From contig NZ_LZLE01000368.1 of the NCBI RefSeq assembly GCF_001673155.1, positions 1-33,807 of the forward strand: a stretch of DNA of 33,807 nt, given 5' to 3'. The translations under genes were made by a program, and so were the position numbers. Source of the DNA: Mycobacterium sp. 1423905.2. Its GTDB lineage: Bacteria; Actinomycetota; Actinomycetes; Mycobacteriales; Mycobacteriaceae. The notes under the pieces are model-generated. The model saw nothing but the letters and a program-made list of their open reading frames with translations. It did no database searches and had not been told where the DNA came from. Within the stretch, counting starts at the first letter, position 1; the number at the start of each line of letters is the position of its first letter. Of this stretch, positions 8,708 to 16,619 are shown one piece after another.

Positions 8708-8932
8708 ATGGCTGACGAATCGTGGACTGTCCAGACCGGCGAAGTGGACGACCCGAGTAACCCGGGCGTTCCTCCGGTACCGACCACTGTCTACGACGGT
8801 GACGAGGCTGGCGCCAGGTCCGCATATGACGAACACACAGCGAAAGCCACCGAGAAGAATTACCGCTACGTGCTCTTGCGTCGGGTCGCGGAAATCATCG
8901 AGTGCTGGGGGACGCCGCCCGCCGTCGGTTAG
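8708..8932 (+). CDS. Small acidic hypothetical protein
   Basis: This 74-residue reading frame has mycobacterial codon usage and no signal peptide or membrane segment. The N-terminal half is Pro/Asp-rich (DDPSNPGVPPVP). The second half looks like an amphipathic helix (DEHTAKATEKNYRYVLLRRVAEIIECW). I do not recognise the family. The gene stands alone between the divergent M15 gene and the exported protein at 9093, and may be leaderless. Confidence 0.6.
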   Translation: MADESWTVQTGEVDDPSNPGVPPVPTTVYDGDEAGARSAYDEHTAKATEKNYRYVLLRRVAEIIECWGTPPAVG

Positions 8933-9092
8933 CCGGCCCCTTGCTTTTCGCTGCGAGTCCTCATCGGGTGAAGTCGGTAAGTGAACTGTATGAGGCGATT
9001 GCGAGTTAGCCATGGACAGCATTTGCCGCGCCGAGTGAAATGAGAGCGAATCTGCTCAACCCCGCACGGCGGGCCGTCCGAGGAGTCAATCC

Positions 9093-9665
9093 ATGCATGC
9101 AGTGTCGCGCCGCAAGATCCGCCAGGTTGTGCAAGTGGTCGCCGTCGCGTCGGCCGCGACCGGAGTCATCGCGCTCGCGGGTACTACCGCTCGACCGGCG
9201 GTGACGCTGACCGCCATTGAACTAGGCCAGGGTATTTCGGTCACCCCCGCACCGGGCTGGGTGATCGGAGATCAGGGCCCTGGCTGGGTGACCCTGCACA
9301 ACGACTCCTCCACCGCGGAGATGGAGATCAAGGTCAAGCCGGCCAACGGGAACGACGCCATTGCGGTGCTGCAGGGCGACATCAGCCGGCTGAGTAGCCT
9401 GTCGACGACGGGTTTGACCAATGTTCGCGACCTGGGGGCGCCCAGCGGAAACCCGTTGCAAAGCCCTAACTTTCAACAACAGGCGTCCGTGACGTTCAAC
9501 GCCGACGGCACCTCGCGCATGGGACTGATTCCCGTGGTCGGCTCATTCAGCGAACTACTGAACACCTCGACCCATCAATCGGCCTTCATTGTGTTCGCCC
9601 AGAACAGCGACGCCTCCGCCGCCGCAGACAGTGACGGTCAAGCGATGATCGACTCGTTGCTGTAA
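9093..9665 (+). CDS. Exported hypothetical protein
   Basis: The protein has 190 residues from ATG 9093, with GAGGAG eight bases upstream. It starts with a basic stretch (RRKIRQ) and a hydrophobic segment (about residues 12-30), a signal peptide or N-terminal anchor. The remaining 155 residues begin with ISVTPAPGWVIGDQGPGWVTLHN. They look like a beta-rich extracytoplasmic domain, and the stretch near the C-terminus (QSAFIVFAQNSD) could pack as another strand. There are no cysteines and no catalytic motif. This pattern is common among short mycobacterial exported proteins of unknown function. It converges on the PPE-MPTR gene with 17 bases between stops and no visible terminator hairpin. Confidence 0.8.
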   Translation: MHAVSRRKIRQVVQVVAVASAATGVIALAGTTARPAVTLTAIELGQGISVTPAPGWVIGDQGPGWVTLHNDSSTAEMEIKVKPANGNDAIAVLQGDISRLSSLSTTGLTNVRDLGAPSGNPLQSPNFQQQASVTFNADGTSRMGLIPVVGSFSELLNTSTHQSAFIVFAQNSDASAAADSDGQAMIDSLL

Positions 9666-9682
9666 ACGGGCGCTCACTCGTC

Positions 9683-11476
9683 TTAGTGGCCGAAGCCGGA
9701 CTGGAAGTTCCCTTGGTTGAAGGCGCCCGAATTTTCGGTGCCGGCGTTCGCTACGCCGCTGACAGTGTTGCCGGGATTATTCAAGCCCGAGACTTGAGAA
9801 CCGGAATTGCCGATGCCGGTAGAGGAAATCGAACCCAGGGCGTTCAGCAGTCCGGAGTCTCCGGTGCCGGCATTCCAGAATCCGGAATCAGCGGTTGAAT
9901 TGAAGAAACCGGAGCTACCCACGCCGGTGTTTCCGAAGCCGGAGCTGGACACTATTCCGACCAGGTCGGCGTCGTTGCCGATCCCGGTGTTCAAGATGCC
10001 AGAATCGAATAACCCAGTGTTGGCGGTCCCTGCATTCGCCCAACCTGTGTTCAATTCGCCGGCGTTGAAGTCGCCCGTATTGAGCAATCCGGAGTTGCCG
10101 CTACCGGTGTTGAAACTGCCCGCATTGAAGTTGCCCGCATTCAAGGTTCCGGAATTACCAAACCCCGTGTCGACTTCACCGCCGTTTCCGAGACCCGTAT
10201 TGAGCAGTCCGGCGTTGCCCAGGCCGGTATTCAACGAGCCCGAGTTGCCGAAGCCGGTGTTGTGTCCCGCAAATCCGGTCCCTTCGTAGATTCCAGAGTT
10301 GCCTACGCCCACGTTAAAGTCGCTGGAGTTGAACAAGCCGACGTTATGGCTACCGGAATTGAAGAACCCGATGTTGTCGGTGCCCGAGTTGAACAGTCCG
10401 ATGTTGCCGCTGCCCGAGTTGAGTAATCCGGCCAGATTTATGCCGACTTGATTGTTCCCGGTGAGGCCGATGCCGATGTCGTTGGTGCCGGTGTTGCCCA
10501 AGCCGATATTGTTTGAGCCGCTGTTGCCGAAACCCCAGTTGCCGCTGCCGGTGTTGCCGCCGCCGACGTTGTTGTTGCCGCCACCATTTCCGATACCTAC
10601 GTTCGAGGTACCGGTATTGCCGAAGCCGAGGTTGGAGTTACCGAAGTTTCCACTGCCGATGTTGTTGTTTCCGATGTTGCCATTGCCGATATTGCCGTTG
10701 CTAGTAGGAAAGCCGAGGTTAGCGTTACCGTTACCGTTACCGCTGCCGAAGTTGTTGCTGCCGAGGTTGCCGCTGCCGAGGTTGAAGTTCCCGATGTTCC
10801 CGCTACCGAGATTTGTGTCTCCTTGGTTGCCGCTTCCCCAGTTGGAGTTGCCGAGGTTGCCGCTGCCGAGGTTGCTGCTGCCGATGTTTCCGCCGCCCAG
10901 GTTGTAGTTGCCGATATTGCCCAAGCCCAGGTTGGTCGTCGCGAGTGCCGGCAGGGCTTGCGCCGACTGCTGCCAGGACACCAACTGCGCGGCGGCGGCC
11001 GACGCCCCACCGTGATATCCGACCAATGCCTCCACATCGGCAGCCCACATCGCCTCATACTGCGACTCGGCCGCCGCGATGGCAGGCGCGTTCTGGCCGA
11101 ACAGATTCGACATCACCAGCGACATGAATTCGTCTCGATTGGCGGCAACAAAAAGCGGGTGCACCGTTGCCGCCTGTGCCGCCTCGAACGCAGCGGCGAC
11201 CGCCCTGGCCTGCGCTGCGGCGGCTGATGCCTGTGATGCCACCACGTTCAGCCAGTTCGTATACGGCCCCGCCGCGGCCGCCATCGCCTGCGCCGCCGCT
11301 CCTTGCCACCCTTGACCGACCAGCGTCCCCGTCACCGAGGCGAACGATTCGGCTGCCGCCCCGATGTCGGCGGCCAATCCGTCCCACGCCGCAGCGGCGG
11401 AGAGCGTCGGTACCGACCCGGCGCCGGAGAACATCAGCAGCGAGTTGATCTCGGGGGGCAACGTCACGAAACTCAT
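9683..11476 (-). CDS. PPE family protein, MPTR subgroup
   Basis: This 597-residue protein starts at ATG 11476 with GGAAGGA upstream. The frame is open to 11638, but that part lacks PPE features. The N-terminus ([11 protein letters not shown]) opens the roughly 180-residue PPE domain, a helical partner of PE proteins. It contains the WxG turn (GWQG near residue 58), part of the ESX secretion signal. From about residue 181 the chain becomes Asn/Gly-rich pentapeptide repeats of the NxGxGNxG type, the MPTR signature, expected to fold as a right-handed beta-helix. The repeats become less regular toward the C-terminus, which ends in NFQSGFGH. Such proteins are exported to the cell surface. No pe partner gene is adjacent. 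Confidence 0.92.
   Translation of the reverse strand: MSFVTLPPEINSLLMFSGAGSVPTLSAAAAWDGLAADIGAAAESFASVTGTLVGQGWQGAAAQAMAAAAGPYTNWLNVVASQASAAAAQARAVAAAFEAAQAATVHPLFVAANRDEFMSLVMSNLFGQNAPAIAAAESQYEAMWAADVEALVGYHGGASAAAAQLVSWQQSAQALPALATTNLGLGNIGNYNLGGGNIGSSNLGSGNLGNSNWGSGNQGDTNLGSGNIGNFNLGSGNLGSNNFGSGNGNGNANLGFPTSNGNIGNGNIGNNNIGSGNFGNSNLGFGNTGTSNVGIGNGGGNNNVGGGNTGSGNWGFGNSGSNNIGLGNTGTNDIGIGLTGNNQVGINLAGLLNSGSGNIGLFNSGTDNIGFFNSGSHNVGLFNSSDFNVGVGNSGIYEGTGFAGHNTGFGNSGSLNTGLGNAGLLNTGLGNGGEVDTGFGNSGTLNAGNFNAGSFNTGSGNSGLLNTGDFNAGELNTGWANAGTANTGLFDSGILNTGIGNDADLVGIVSSSGFGNTGVGSSGFFNSTADSGFWNAGTGDSGLLNALGSISSTGIGNSGSQVSGLNNPGNTVSGVANAGTENSGAFNQGNFQSGFGH
9690..10936 (-). repeat. MPTR coding repeats
   Basis: Tandem degenerate 15-base units encode NxGxG-type pentapeptides. 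On the plus strand they read as recurring GTTGCCG(A/C)TGCCG-like text. The block nearest the PPE domain (about 10500-10936) is the most regular. The part nearer the stop codon is more diverged, with LNTG/FNSG variants. Confidence 0.88.
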
Positions 11477-11700
11477 AGCGGTCGTCCTTCCTGGACCGAG
11501 CGCTACCCGGCGCGTCCTTCTGCGCGCGGCTCGTCGGTCATCGCCGTCGTAGTGTGAGTCGTCGAGAAGGCTTGTGAGATCGGGAAAACTCCCTATTTTT
11601 GCCGTCGGTTCGCCCCGCCGCGGGAGCGTCACCGGCACGTATCACTCGTTGGGTCAGCCGAACGTAGATCGAACGAATCGTTTCGAATCAGCCCCGGACC

Positions 11701-11713
11701 GGCAATGATTGCC
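11701..11713. promoter_or_regulatory. Short perfect inverted repeat upstream of the universal stress gene
   Basis: GGCAA-TGA-TTGCC is a perfect 5+3+5 inverted repeat about 48 bases before the start at 11762. It lies in the divergent region shared with the PPE gene. It could be an operator. It does not match the DosR box consensus. Confidence 0.3.
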
Positions 11714-11761
11714 TTGGTACGAGATGTGTCGGTTAGCTAGCTTTCGGTATCGGGAGGAATG

Positions 11762-12211
11762 ATGGGCAACTACAAAGTCGTGGTGGTCGGTACTGACGGC
11801 TCTGACACGTCGTTTCGCGCGGTCGACCGCGCCGCGGCCATCGCAGCCGAGTCCGGAGCGAAACTCTTCATCGCAACGGCGTTCCTGGACTCCGACCACA
11901 GCGGTGGAACCGACCCCGATCAACTCAAGAACGAGGAATACCGAACCCAGGGCAACGCGCCGGTCTACGACATGCTGCACCAAGCCTCCGCGCGGGCGCG
12001 CGATGCCGGAGCCAACGACATCGAGGAACGGGCCATTGCTGGTGGCCCGGTGGACGCGCTGGTAGAACTCGCCGAGGAGGTCAATGCCGACCTGCTCGTG
12101 GTAGGCGACGTCGGTAACAATTCGTTGGTCGGGCGGGTCGTCGGTTCCGTCCCTCGCGCCGTTAAACGGCGCGCGAAGACTGAAGTGCTCGTGGTCGAAA
12201 CGCAGGACTGA
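11762..12211 (+). CDS. Universal stress protein (UspA family), ATP-binding type
   Basis: The protein has 149 residues. ATG 11762 is preferred over ATG 11759 because GGAGG at 11753-11757 is too close to the latter. It forms a single Usp domain: YKVVVVGTDGSDTSFRAVDRAA at the start with the Asp that contacts adenine, then ADLLVVGDVG. The ATP loop follows as G-2x-G-9x-G-S (GDVG...GS) near residues 110-124. ATP-binding Usp proteins in mycobacteria respond to stress and growth arrest. The binding loop is intact here. The gene is divergent from the PPE gene and converges on the HxlR regulator. I see no DosR box. Confidence 0.9.
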   Translation: MGNYKVVVVGTDGSDTSFRAVDRAAAIAAESGAKLFIATAFLDSDHSGGTDPDQLKNEEYRTQGNAPVYDMLHQASARARDAGANDIEERAIAGGPVDALVELAEEVNADLLVVGDVGNNSLVGRVVGSVPRAVKRRAKTEVLVVETQD

Positions 12212-12240
12212 TTCGTCGCCCTCCCGCTCCAGCGAACCCG

Positions 12241-12711
12241 TTACCGCGCCGCCGCGCGAAAGCCCGGACCGGCTTCCGGGGTCACATTGCGCGCAGTAAT
12301 TTCCTCCCCACACCGGGCGCACGTCACCCGCGCATCCGCGACTTCCCCACAAAGGTTGTGGCGCAAGACAATCGGAGGCCCGGATGGGTGGGGCAGGTGC
12401 TCGTCGCCCCAGCGCATGAGAACGACGATGGCTCCGAAGAGGGCGCGCCCCGCGTCGGTCAACCGGTACTCGTGGCGCTGCGGGTCCGACGAATAGGGCA
12501 CCCGCTCGAGCAACCCCCGCTCGACGAGCATCCGCAGCCGCGACGACAACGTGGGCCGGGGAATGCTGAGGGTTCGGGCCAACTGGCCGAAGCGCTGCAC
12601 CCCGAAGAAGGCCTCACGCAAGATGAGCAGTGTCCACCGCTCACCGACCAGTTCAAGGGCTCGCCCGACAGACTCGGCTTCGAACCGGTGCGACAGATCG
12701 GGTTCACTCAT
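12241..12711 (-). CDS. HxlR family winged-helix transcriptional regulator with a C-terminal Cys cluster
   Basis: This is a 156-residue protein. Residues 15-105 form the HxlR winged helix: GRALELVGERWTLLILREAFFGVQRFGQL, recognition helix IPRPTLSSRLRMLVERGLL and wing VPYSSDPQRHEYRLT. The C-terminal 40 residues hold His118, Cys121, Cys131 and Cys134 (HNLC...CARC), which could bind zinc or sense thiols. The usual N-terminal redox Cys of HypR/YodB-type members is absent. It is divergent from a three-gene oxidoreductase operon. The intergenic DNA carries inverted repeats that overlap its own promoter, so it probably represses itself and that operon in response to a small molecule. A TACAAT box nine bases before the ATG suggests a leaderless transcript. 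Confidence 0.9.
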   Translation of the reverse strand: MSEPDLSHRFEAESVGRALELVGERWTLLILREAFFGVQRFGQLARTLSIPRPTLSSRLRMLVERGLLERVPYSSDPQRHEYRLTDAGRALFGAIVVLMRWGDEHLPHPSGPPIVLRHNLCGEVADARVTCARCGEEITARNVTPEAGPGFRAAAR

Positions 12712-12713
12712 AG

Positions 12714-12768
12714 TTCAGAAATTGTACCGGTTCACTCTCTGAACCAGGCGTGGTAAATTTTTTGAACC
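12714..12768. promoter_or_regulatory. Probable HxlR operator and divergent promoters
   Basis: A perfect inverted repeat GGTTCA-CTCTC-TGAACC occupies 12729-12745. Extra half-sites are TTCAGAA at 12714-12720 and TGAACC at 12763-12768, and GGTTCA recurs at 12701 within the regulator's first codons. TACAAT (minus strand, 12721-12726) is a candidate -10 for the regulator. TTCACT at 12731 and TAAATT at 12754, spaced by 17, are candidates for the operon. Binding at the palindrome would block both. Confidence 0.6.
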
Positions 12769-12792
12769 GCCACGATGGACCCAGGAGTGCCG

Positions 12793-13932
12793 ATGAGTAA
12801 CCCACCGCTCACCGCCGATCACGTGGAAAAGCTCGCTGAACAAATCGGCGTTGCGGCGCAAACCTTCTCGGCCCAAATTGACCACGATCGTCGGCTTCCG
12901 GATGAGCTGTTGGCTCAACTCAACGAGGCAGGCCTGCTGCGGGCCACCATGCCTCGAGAGGTCGACGCGCTGGAGCTGGCGCCCGGGCCGGCGCTGCGCT
13001 GCGCCGAAGCGGTCGCGCGTGGCGACACCTCAGCCGGATGGTGTGTGTCCATCGCGATCACTAGCGCCCTGCTGGTCGCTTACCTGCCGCCCGCCGCGCG
13101 CGACGAAATGTTCGGCGGCGGACAAGGCGTCGCCGCGGGGGTGTGGGCGCCCCGCGGCAGGGCGAAATCGGTTGGCGGCGGTGTTGTGGTGTCGGGCCGG
13201 TGGCCCTTCTGCAGCGGCATCACGCACGCCGACATGCTGTTCGCGGGCTGCTTCGTCGACGAGGGACGCGTGCCGTCCGTCGTCGCGCTGCCGAAGACAG
13301 ATCTCCAGGTTCTGGACACCTGGCACACGTTGGGCCTACGGGGCACCGGCAGCCACGACACGGTTGCCGACGAGGTATTCGTTCCGGCCGACCGCGTGTT
13401 CTCCGTCTTCACCGGGCCGATCGTGGACCGCCCGTTGTATCGGTTCCCCGTGTTCGGATTCTTCGCGTTGTGCATCGGCGCGGCCGCGCTGGGCAACGCC
13501 CGCGCGGCGATCGACGATCTAGTCGAATTAGCCAGCGGAAAGAGGGGTTTGGGATCAACCCGCAGTTTGGCCGAACGCCCGGCGACCCAAGCGGCAGTAG
13601 CGAGGGCGGAGGCCGCGCTGGGTGGTGCTCGTGCGTTGTACTACGAAGCGATCGACGAGGCGTGGCAAGCCAGCCAGCGCCAGGACCCCGTTACTTTGGC
13701 CTTGCGCAATCGGCTGCGCTTGGCCGCCACCCACGCGGTGCGTACCTCGGCCGATGTGGTGCGTGACATGTACGACTTGGCCGGCGGCAGCGCCATTTAC
13801 GACGGCGCACCGTTGCAGCGCCGGTTCCGCGATGCGTTCACGGCCACCGCGCACTTCCAGGTCAACGAAGCATCGCGCGAGCTACCCGGCCGCATCCTGC
13901 TCGACCAGCCCGCCGACGCCTCGATGCTGTGA
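12793..13932 (+). CDS. Acyl-CoA dehydrogenase-fold flavin-dependent oxidoreductase/monooxygenase
   Basis: The protein has 379 residues from ATG 12793, preceded by AGGAG at 12783-12787. The in-frame ATG at 12775 lacks this signal. The order of segments is that of the acyl-CoA dehydrogenase superfamily. It has an N-terminal helical domain with DHDRRLPDELLAQLNEAGLLRATMP and a middle beta domain with GRWPFCSGITHADMLFAGC and LGLRGTGSHDTVADEVFVP. A C-terminal helical bundle carries DLAGGSAIYDGAPLQRRFRDAFTATAHF. This variant is common in two-component flavin monooxygenases such as HsaA, and no catalytic Glu of a classical dehydrogenase is obvious. It is first in an operon, overlapping the LLM gene by four bases. 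Confidence 0.88.
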   Translation: MSNPPLTADHVEKLAEQIGVAAQTFSAQIDHDRRLPDELLAQLNEAGLLRATMPREVDALELAPGPALRCAEAVARGDTSAGWCVSIAITSALLVAYLPPAARDEMFGGGQGVAAGVWAPRGRAKSVGGGVVVSGRWPFCSGITHADMLFAGCFVDEGRVPSVVALPKTDLQVLDTWHTLGLRGTGSHDTVADEVFVPADRVFSVFTGPIVDRPLYRFPVFGFFALCIGAAALGNARAAIDDLVELASGKRGLGSTRSLAERPATQAAVARAEAALGGARALYYEAIDEAWQASQRQDPVTLALRNRLRLAATHAVRTSADVVRDMYDLAGGSAIYDGAPLQRRFRDAFTATAHFQVNEASRELPGRILLDQPADASML

Positions 13933-14903
13933 CCGGATACGAAGTCGCGCTGCCGTTTTGGCTGGATCGGCCGAACCGCGAGGCCATGGAGGTGGCCGTG
14001 GCGGCTGCCGAATCGGGTTTCGGTGCAATCTGGGTCGGTGAAATGGCGACCTACGACGCGTTTGCGCTCGCCACTGCGATCGGGATGCGCGCGCCCGGCG
14101 TCGATTTGAAGATCGGCCCGATGGCCGTCGGCGTCCGCACCCCGGTCGGGTTGGCGTTGGGCGTGAATTCGGTGGCTTCACTCACGAGCAGTCGAGTGGA
14201 CATCGCGTTAGGAGCGTCGAGTCCGGTGATGGTGACGGGCTGGCACGACCGCAGGTGGGCCAACCATGTGCCGGTGATGCGGGAAACCATCGAGTGCCTC
14301 CGATCGATCTTGACCGGCGCACGAGTCGACTACGTCGGCCGCCACGTCAGCAGCCACGGCTTCCGGCTACGCGAAGCCCGCCCAGATACGCGAATTGCGT
14401 TGGGCGCATTTGGTCCTCGAATGATTCGCTTGGCCGCCCGGTGCGCCGACGAGCTGGTGCTGAACTTGGCCACGCCCGACCGTGTCGCTGACATCCGTTC
14501 GGTCGTCGATGCCGCGGCAGCAGAAGCCGGCCGCGCTGCGCCGCGCCTGACGGTTTGGGTTCCGGCCGCAATCGATCCGGGGGCTGCCGCGCACGCTCAA
14601 CTGTCCGCACAGCTCGCGGTCTATCTCGGTCCACCCGGATACGGCGAAATGTTCAGTGCCCTGGGATTCGGCGACCTGGTGCACAAAGCCCGAACCGGCG
14701 CCACCCGACGCGAGCTGGCGGCGGCCGTGCCCGTCGAACTGCTCGACCAAGTTTGCGCGTTCGGCAGTGCTGACCGATTGGCGGCGCGGTTGTGGGCCTA
14801 CCGGGAGGCCGGCGCCGACTGCGTCGCGGTGGTGCCCGCCACGGCCGAAGATCCCGCCGGACGGAAGGTCTTGCACGCGTCGATCACAGGAAGGAAGTCA
14901 TGA
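13929..14903 (+). CDS. LLM-class (luciferase-like) F420-dependent oxidoreductase
   Basis: This 324-residue protein starts at GTG 13929, inside the stop of the previous gene (GTGA overlap). It has the TIM-barrel pattern of bacterial luciferase-like enzymes: YEVALPFWLDRPN, AAESGFGAIWVGEM, KIGPMAVGVRTPVGLALGVNSVASLTSSRVDIALGAS, and YVGRHVSSHGFRL with a following LGAFGPRMIRLAARCADELVLNLATP. In actinobacteria this subgroup mostly uses coenzyme F420, with FMN a possible alternative. It could oxidise a side chain or feed reduced flavin chemistry to the flavoenzyme encoded before it. The substrate is unknown. Its stop is overlapped by the next gene's ATG. Confidence 0.88.
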   Translation: MTGYEVALPFWLDRPNREAMEVAVAAAESGFGAIWVGEMATYDAFALATAIGMRAPGVDLKIGPMAVGVRTPVGLALGVNSVASLTSSRVDIALGASSPVMVTGWHDRRWANHVPVMRETIECLRSILTGARVDYVGRHVSSHGFRLREARPDTRIALGAFGPRMIRLAARCADELVLNLATPDRVADIRSVVDAAAAEAGRAAPRLTVWVPAAIDPGAAAHAQLSAQLAVYLGPPGYGEMFSALGFGDLVHKARTGATRRELAAAVPVELLDQVCAFGSADRLAARLWAYREAGADCVAVVPATAEDPAGRKVLHASITGRKS

Positions 14904-15916
14904 CCGCAACGAACACGGTGTGCCGACTAGCCGCTCGCCCCACCGGACTGCCGAAGCCGACGGATTTCGAGATCGTCGAGGAACCCGCCGGAAGTCCGGC
15001 CGATGGTGAGGTGCTGGTGGAGGTCGGCTATCTCTCGGTCGATCCGGCGATGCGAACGTGGATGAACGCGGGTCGCTCGTATGTGCCGCCGGTGGAACTG
15101 GGCGAGGTCATGCGCGCCGGCGGCATCGGTCGGGTCGTGGAGTCGCGGCACCCGAATATCTCGGTCGGCGAGGAGTTGTACGGCACTTTCGGGGTGCAGC
15201 GTTACGCAATCTCCGACGGCAACGACGTGACGCGCGTCGACACCACCCTGGCGCCCGCTCCGGTACATCTTGGGGCGCTGGGCATCAGCGGGCTCACCGC
15301 GTACTTCGGGCTGCTTGACGTCGGCCGCCCCCAGCCGGGTCAGACCGTCGTCGTCTCAGGCGCTGCCGGTTCGGTCGGCAGTATCGCCGGACAGATCGCG
15401 CGCATCGAGGGATGTCGGTCGATCGGCATCGCCGGTGGCCAGGACAAGTGCCGATGGCTCACCGAAGACCTCGGATTCGACGCGGCGATCGACTACAAAG
15501 CCGGTGACCTGCGCGGGCAACTGAAAACCCACGCGCCCAACGGTGTTGACGTCTTCTTCGACAACGTCGGGGGAGCGACGCTGGAAGCGGTGCTGGCACG
15601 GCTAGCGCGTGGCGCTCGCATCGTGATCTGCGGCGCCATCTCGCAGTACAACGCCGACAGTGAGCTGCGCGGTCCGGCCAACTACATGCAACTGCTGGTC
15701 GCCCGGGCATCGATGACCGGATTCGTGATATTCGACTACACCGACCGTTACGGGGAAGGCGTTGCCCAGCTGGCGGATTGGTTGCGCCGCGGTGAGCTGC
15801 GGTCGCGCGAGCAGGTCATCCACGGCAGCGTCGGTGACTTTCCCGAGGTGCTGTTGGCGCTTTTCCGTGGCGAGAACACCGGCAAGCTCATCCTGGCGCT
15901 GGACAGGGCTCGATGA
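14900..15916 (+). CDS. Zinc-independent NADP-dependent MDR oxidoreductase
   Basis: The protein has 338 residues. ATG 14900 forms an ATGA overlap with the previous stop and has AGGAAG upstream. The longer frame from 14792 overlaps the LLM gene and is not used. LSVDPAMRTWM (residues 45-55) is the signature of the prostaglandin-reductase/CurA-like MDR subgroup. SGAAGSVG (153-160) is the nucleotide-binding turn, and no zinc ligands are seen. Such enzymes reduce the double bond of enones with NADPH. It is last in the flavoenzyme-LLM-MDR operon. Its final 32 codons (15821-15916) recur in decayed form at 19458-19553, beyond the two-gene insert that follows. Confidence 0.9.
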   Translation: MTATNTVCRLAARPTGLPKPTDFEIVEEPAGSPADGEVLVEVGYLSVDPAMRTWMNAGRSYVPPVELGEVMRAGGIGRVVESRHPNISVGEELYGTFGVQRYAISDGNDVTRVDTTLAPAPVHLGALGISGLTAYFGLLDVGRPQPGQTVVVSGAAGSVGSIAGQIARIEGCRSIGIAGGQDKCRWLTEDLGFDAAIDYKAGDLRGQLKTHAPNGVDVFFDNVGGATLEAVLARLARGARIVICGAISQYNADSELRGPANYMQLLVARASMTGFVIFDYTDRYGEGVAQLADWLRRGELRSREQVIHGSVGDFPEVLLALFRGENTGKLILALDRAR

Positions 15917-15922
15917 GCCTCT

Positions 15923-16606
15923 TCACCACTTGGGTGGCGAATATTCCTGGTCAGCAACCTTCTTTTCTTTGAACAGTGGTTTCGTGCACTCCGGCCAGTC
16001 AGTTCCACCGTCGGTCGGTAAGCCCTGGGCTGCGTACCCGGAAATCAAGGCGCGCGAGGCAACGCCAACATTCATGCGATAGCGATTTTCGTACAAGATG
16101 CGCGTTAGATCAGCGGTCGCGTCGTAGTAATTGACCTGCTTCAATTGCGCCATGACCAGGGCGTTGTAGACCCTGGTATCGACGAAGCTGCAGACGGTCC
16201 CGGTCAAGGACGGGTTTGGGAACACGTAGCCGGTTCCGTCCCAGTCGCTTGTGTCGACCCGGATGTCGTAGTTGGGGCCGTCGACGCCGACATAGAGGCC
16301 GCCGTAATTTGTAATCGGTGCGGGCATGTCCGGGCTCTGCATATTCGGATTTGTGCCTCGTAGCTCGATTCTGTTCGCCGACTTGACCAAGGAATAGATC
16401 AAGTTACGAGATTCGGTGAACAGCGGTTGGTTGTTGAGGTTCGACGACGCATAGACAGCGCGCAGATACTCTGAGCCGTCTAACCTTTCGTGTTCCCAGT
16501 CGAGGTTGGGATCGCAGTTCACGGCGCTCTTAACGACCGCTATCAGCAGATCCTGTTCGGCTTGGGAGACATTGAACAGAGCATCAGTGAAGATGTAGAG
16601 GGACAT
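15923..16606 (-). CDS. Orphan protein encoded with the 872-residue multidomain protein
   Basis: This is a 227-residue protein of unknown family, with no signal peptide, membrane segment or catalytic motif that I recognise. Its start is preceded by TAGGAG, whose TAG is the stop codon of the upstream gene, so translation is probably coupled. The sequence mixes a helical N-terminal part (SQAEQDLLIAVVKSAVN) with an aromatic- and Asn-rich middle (NYGGLYVGVDGPNYDIRVDTSDWDG). A helical segment (ADLTRILYENRYRMNVGVASRAL) follows. Four cysteines are scattered. Two 60-base samples gave 58% and 45% GC, against 68% in a sample of the neighbouring MDR gene, consistent with transfer. It ends six bases from the MDR stop, converging on it. 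Confidence 0.75.
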   Translation of the reverse strand: MSLYIFTDALFNVSQAEQDLLIAVVKSAVNCDPNLDWEHERLDGSEYLRAVYASSNLNNQPLFTESRNLIYSLVKSANRIELRGTNPNMQSPDMPAPITNYGGLYVGVDGPNYDIRVDTSDWDGTGYVFPNPSLTGTVCSFVDTRVYNALVMAQLKQVNYYDATADLTRILYENRYRMNVGVASRALISGYAAQGLPTDGGTDWPECTKPLFKEKKVADQEYSPPKW

Positions 16607-16619
16607 GGGCTGCTATCTC

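Noticed and set aside
9690..10936. Regular short repeats resembling a CRISPR or minisatellite
   Set aside because: The period is 15 bases in frame, without spacers. It encodes the NxGxGNxG repeats of a PPE-MPTR protein.
11582..11593. GGGA-AAAC-TCCC as a DosR box for the universal stress gene
   Set aside because: The spacing between the GGG and CCC blocks is shorter than the DosR consensus and the flanking TT/AA and central bases do not match.
15911..15960. Integrase or attachment site at the left junction of the insert
   Set aside because: No recombinase gene, tRNA end or exact short direct repeat was found at this edge. Only the diverged gene-end duplication is supported.
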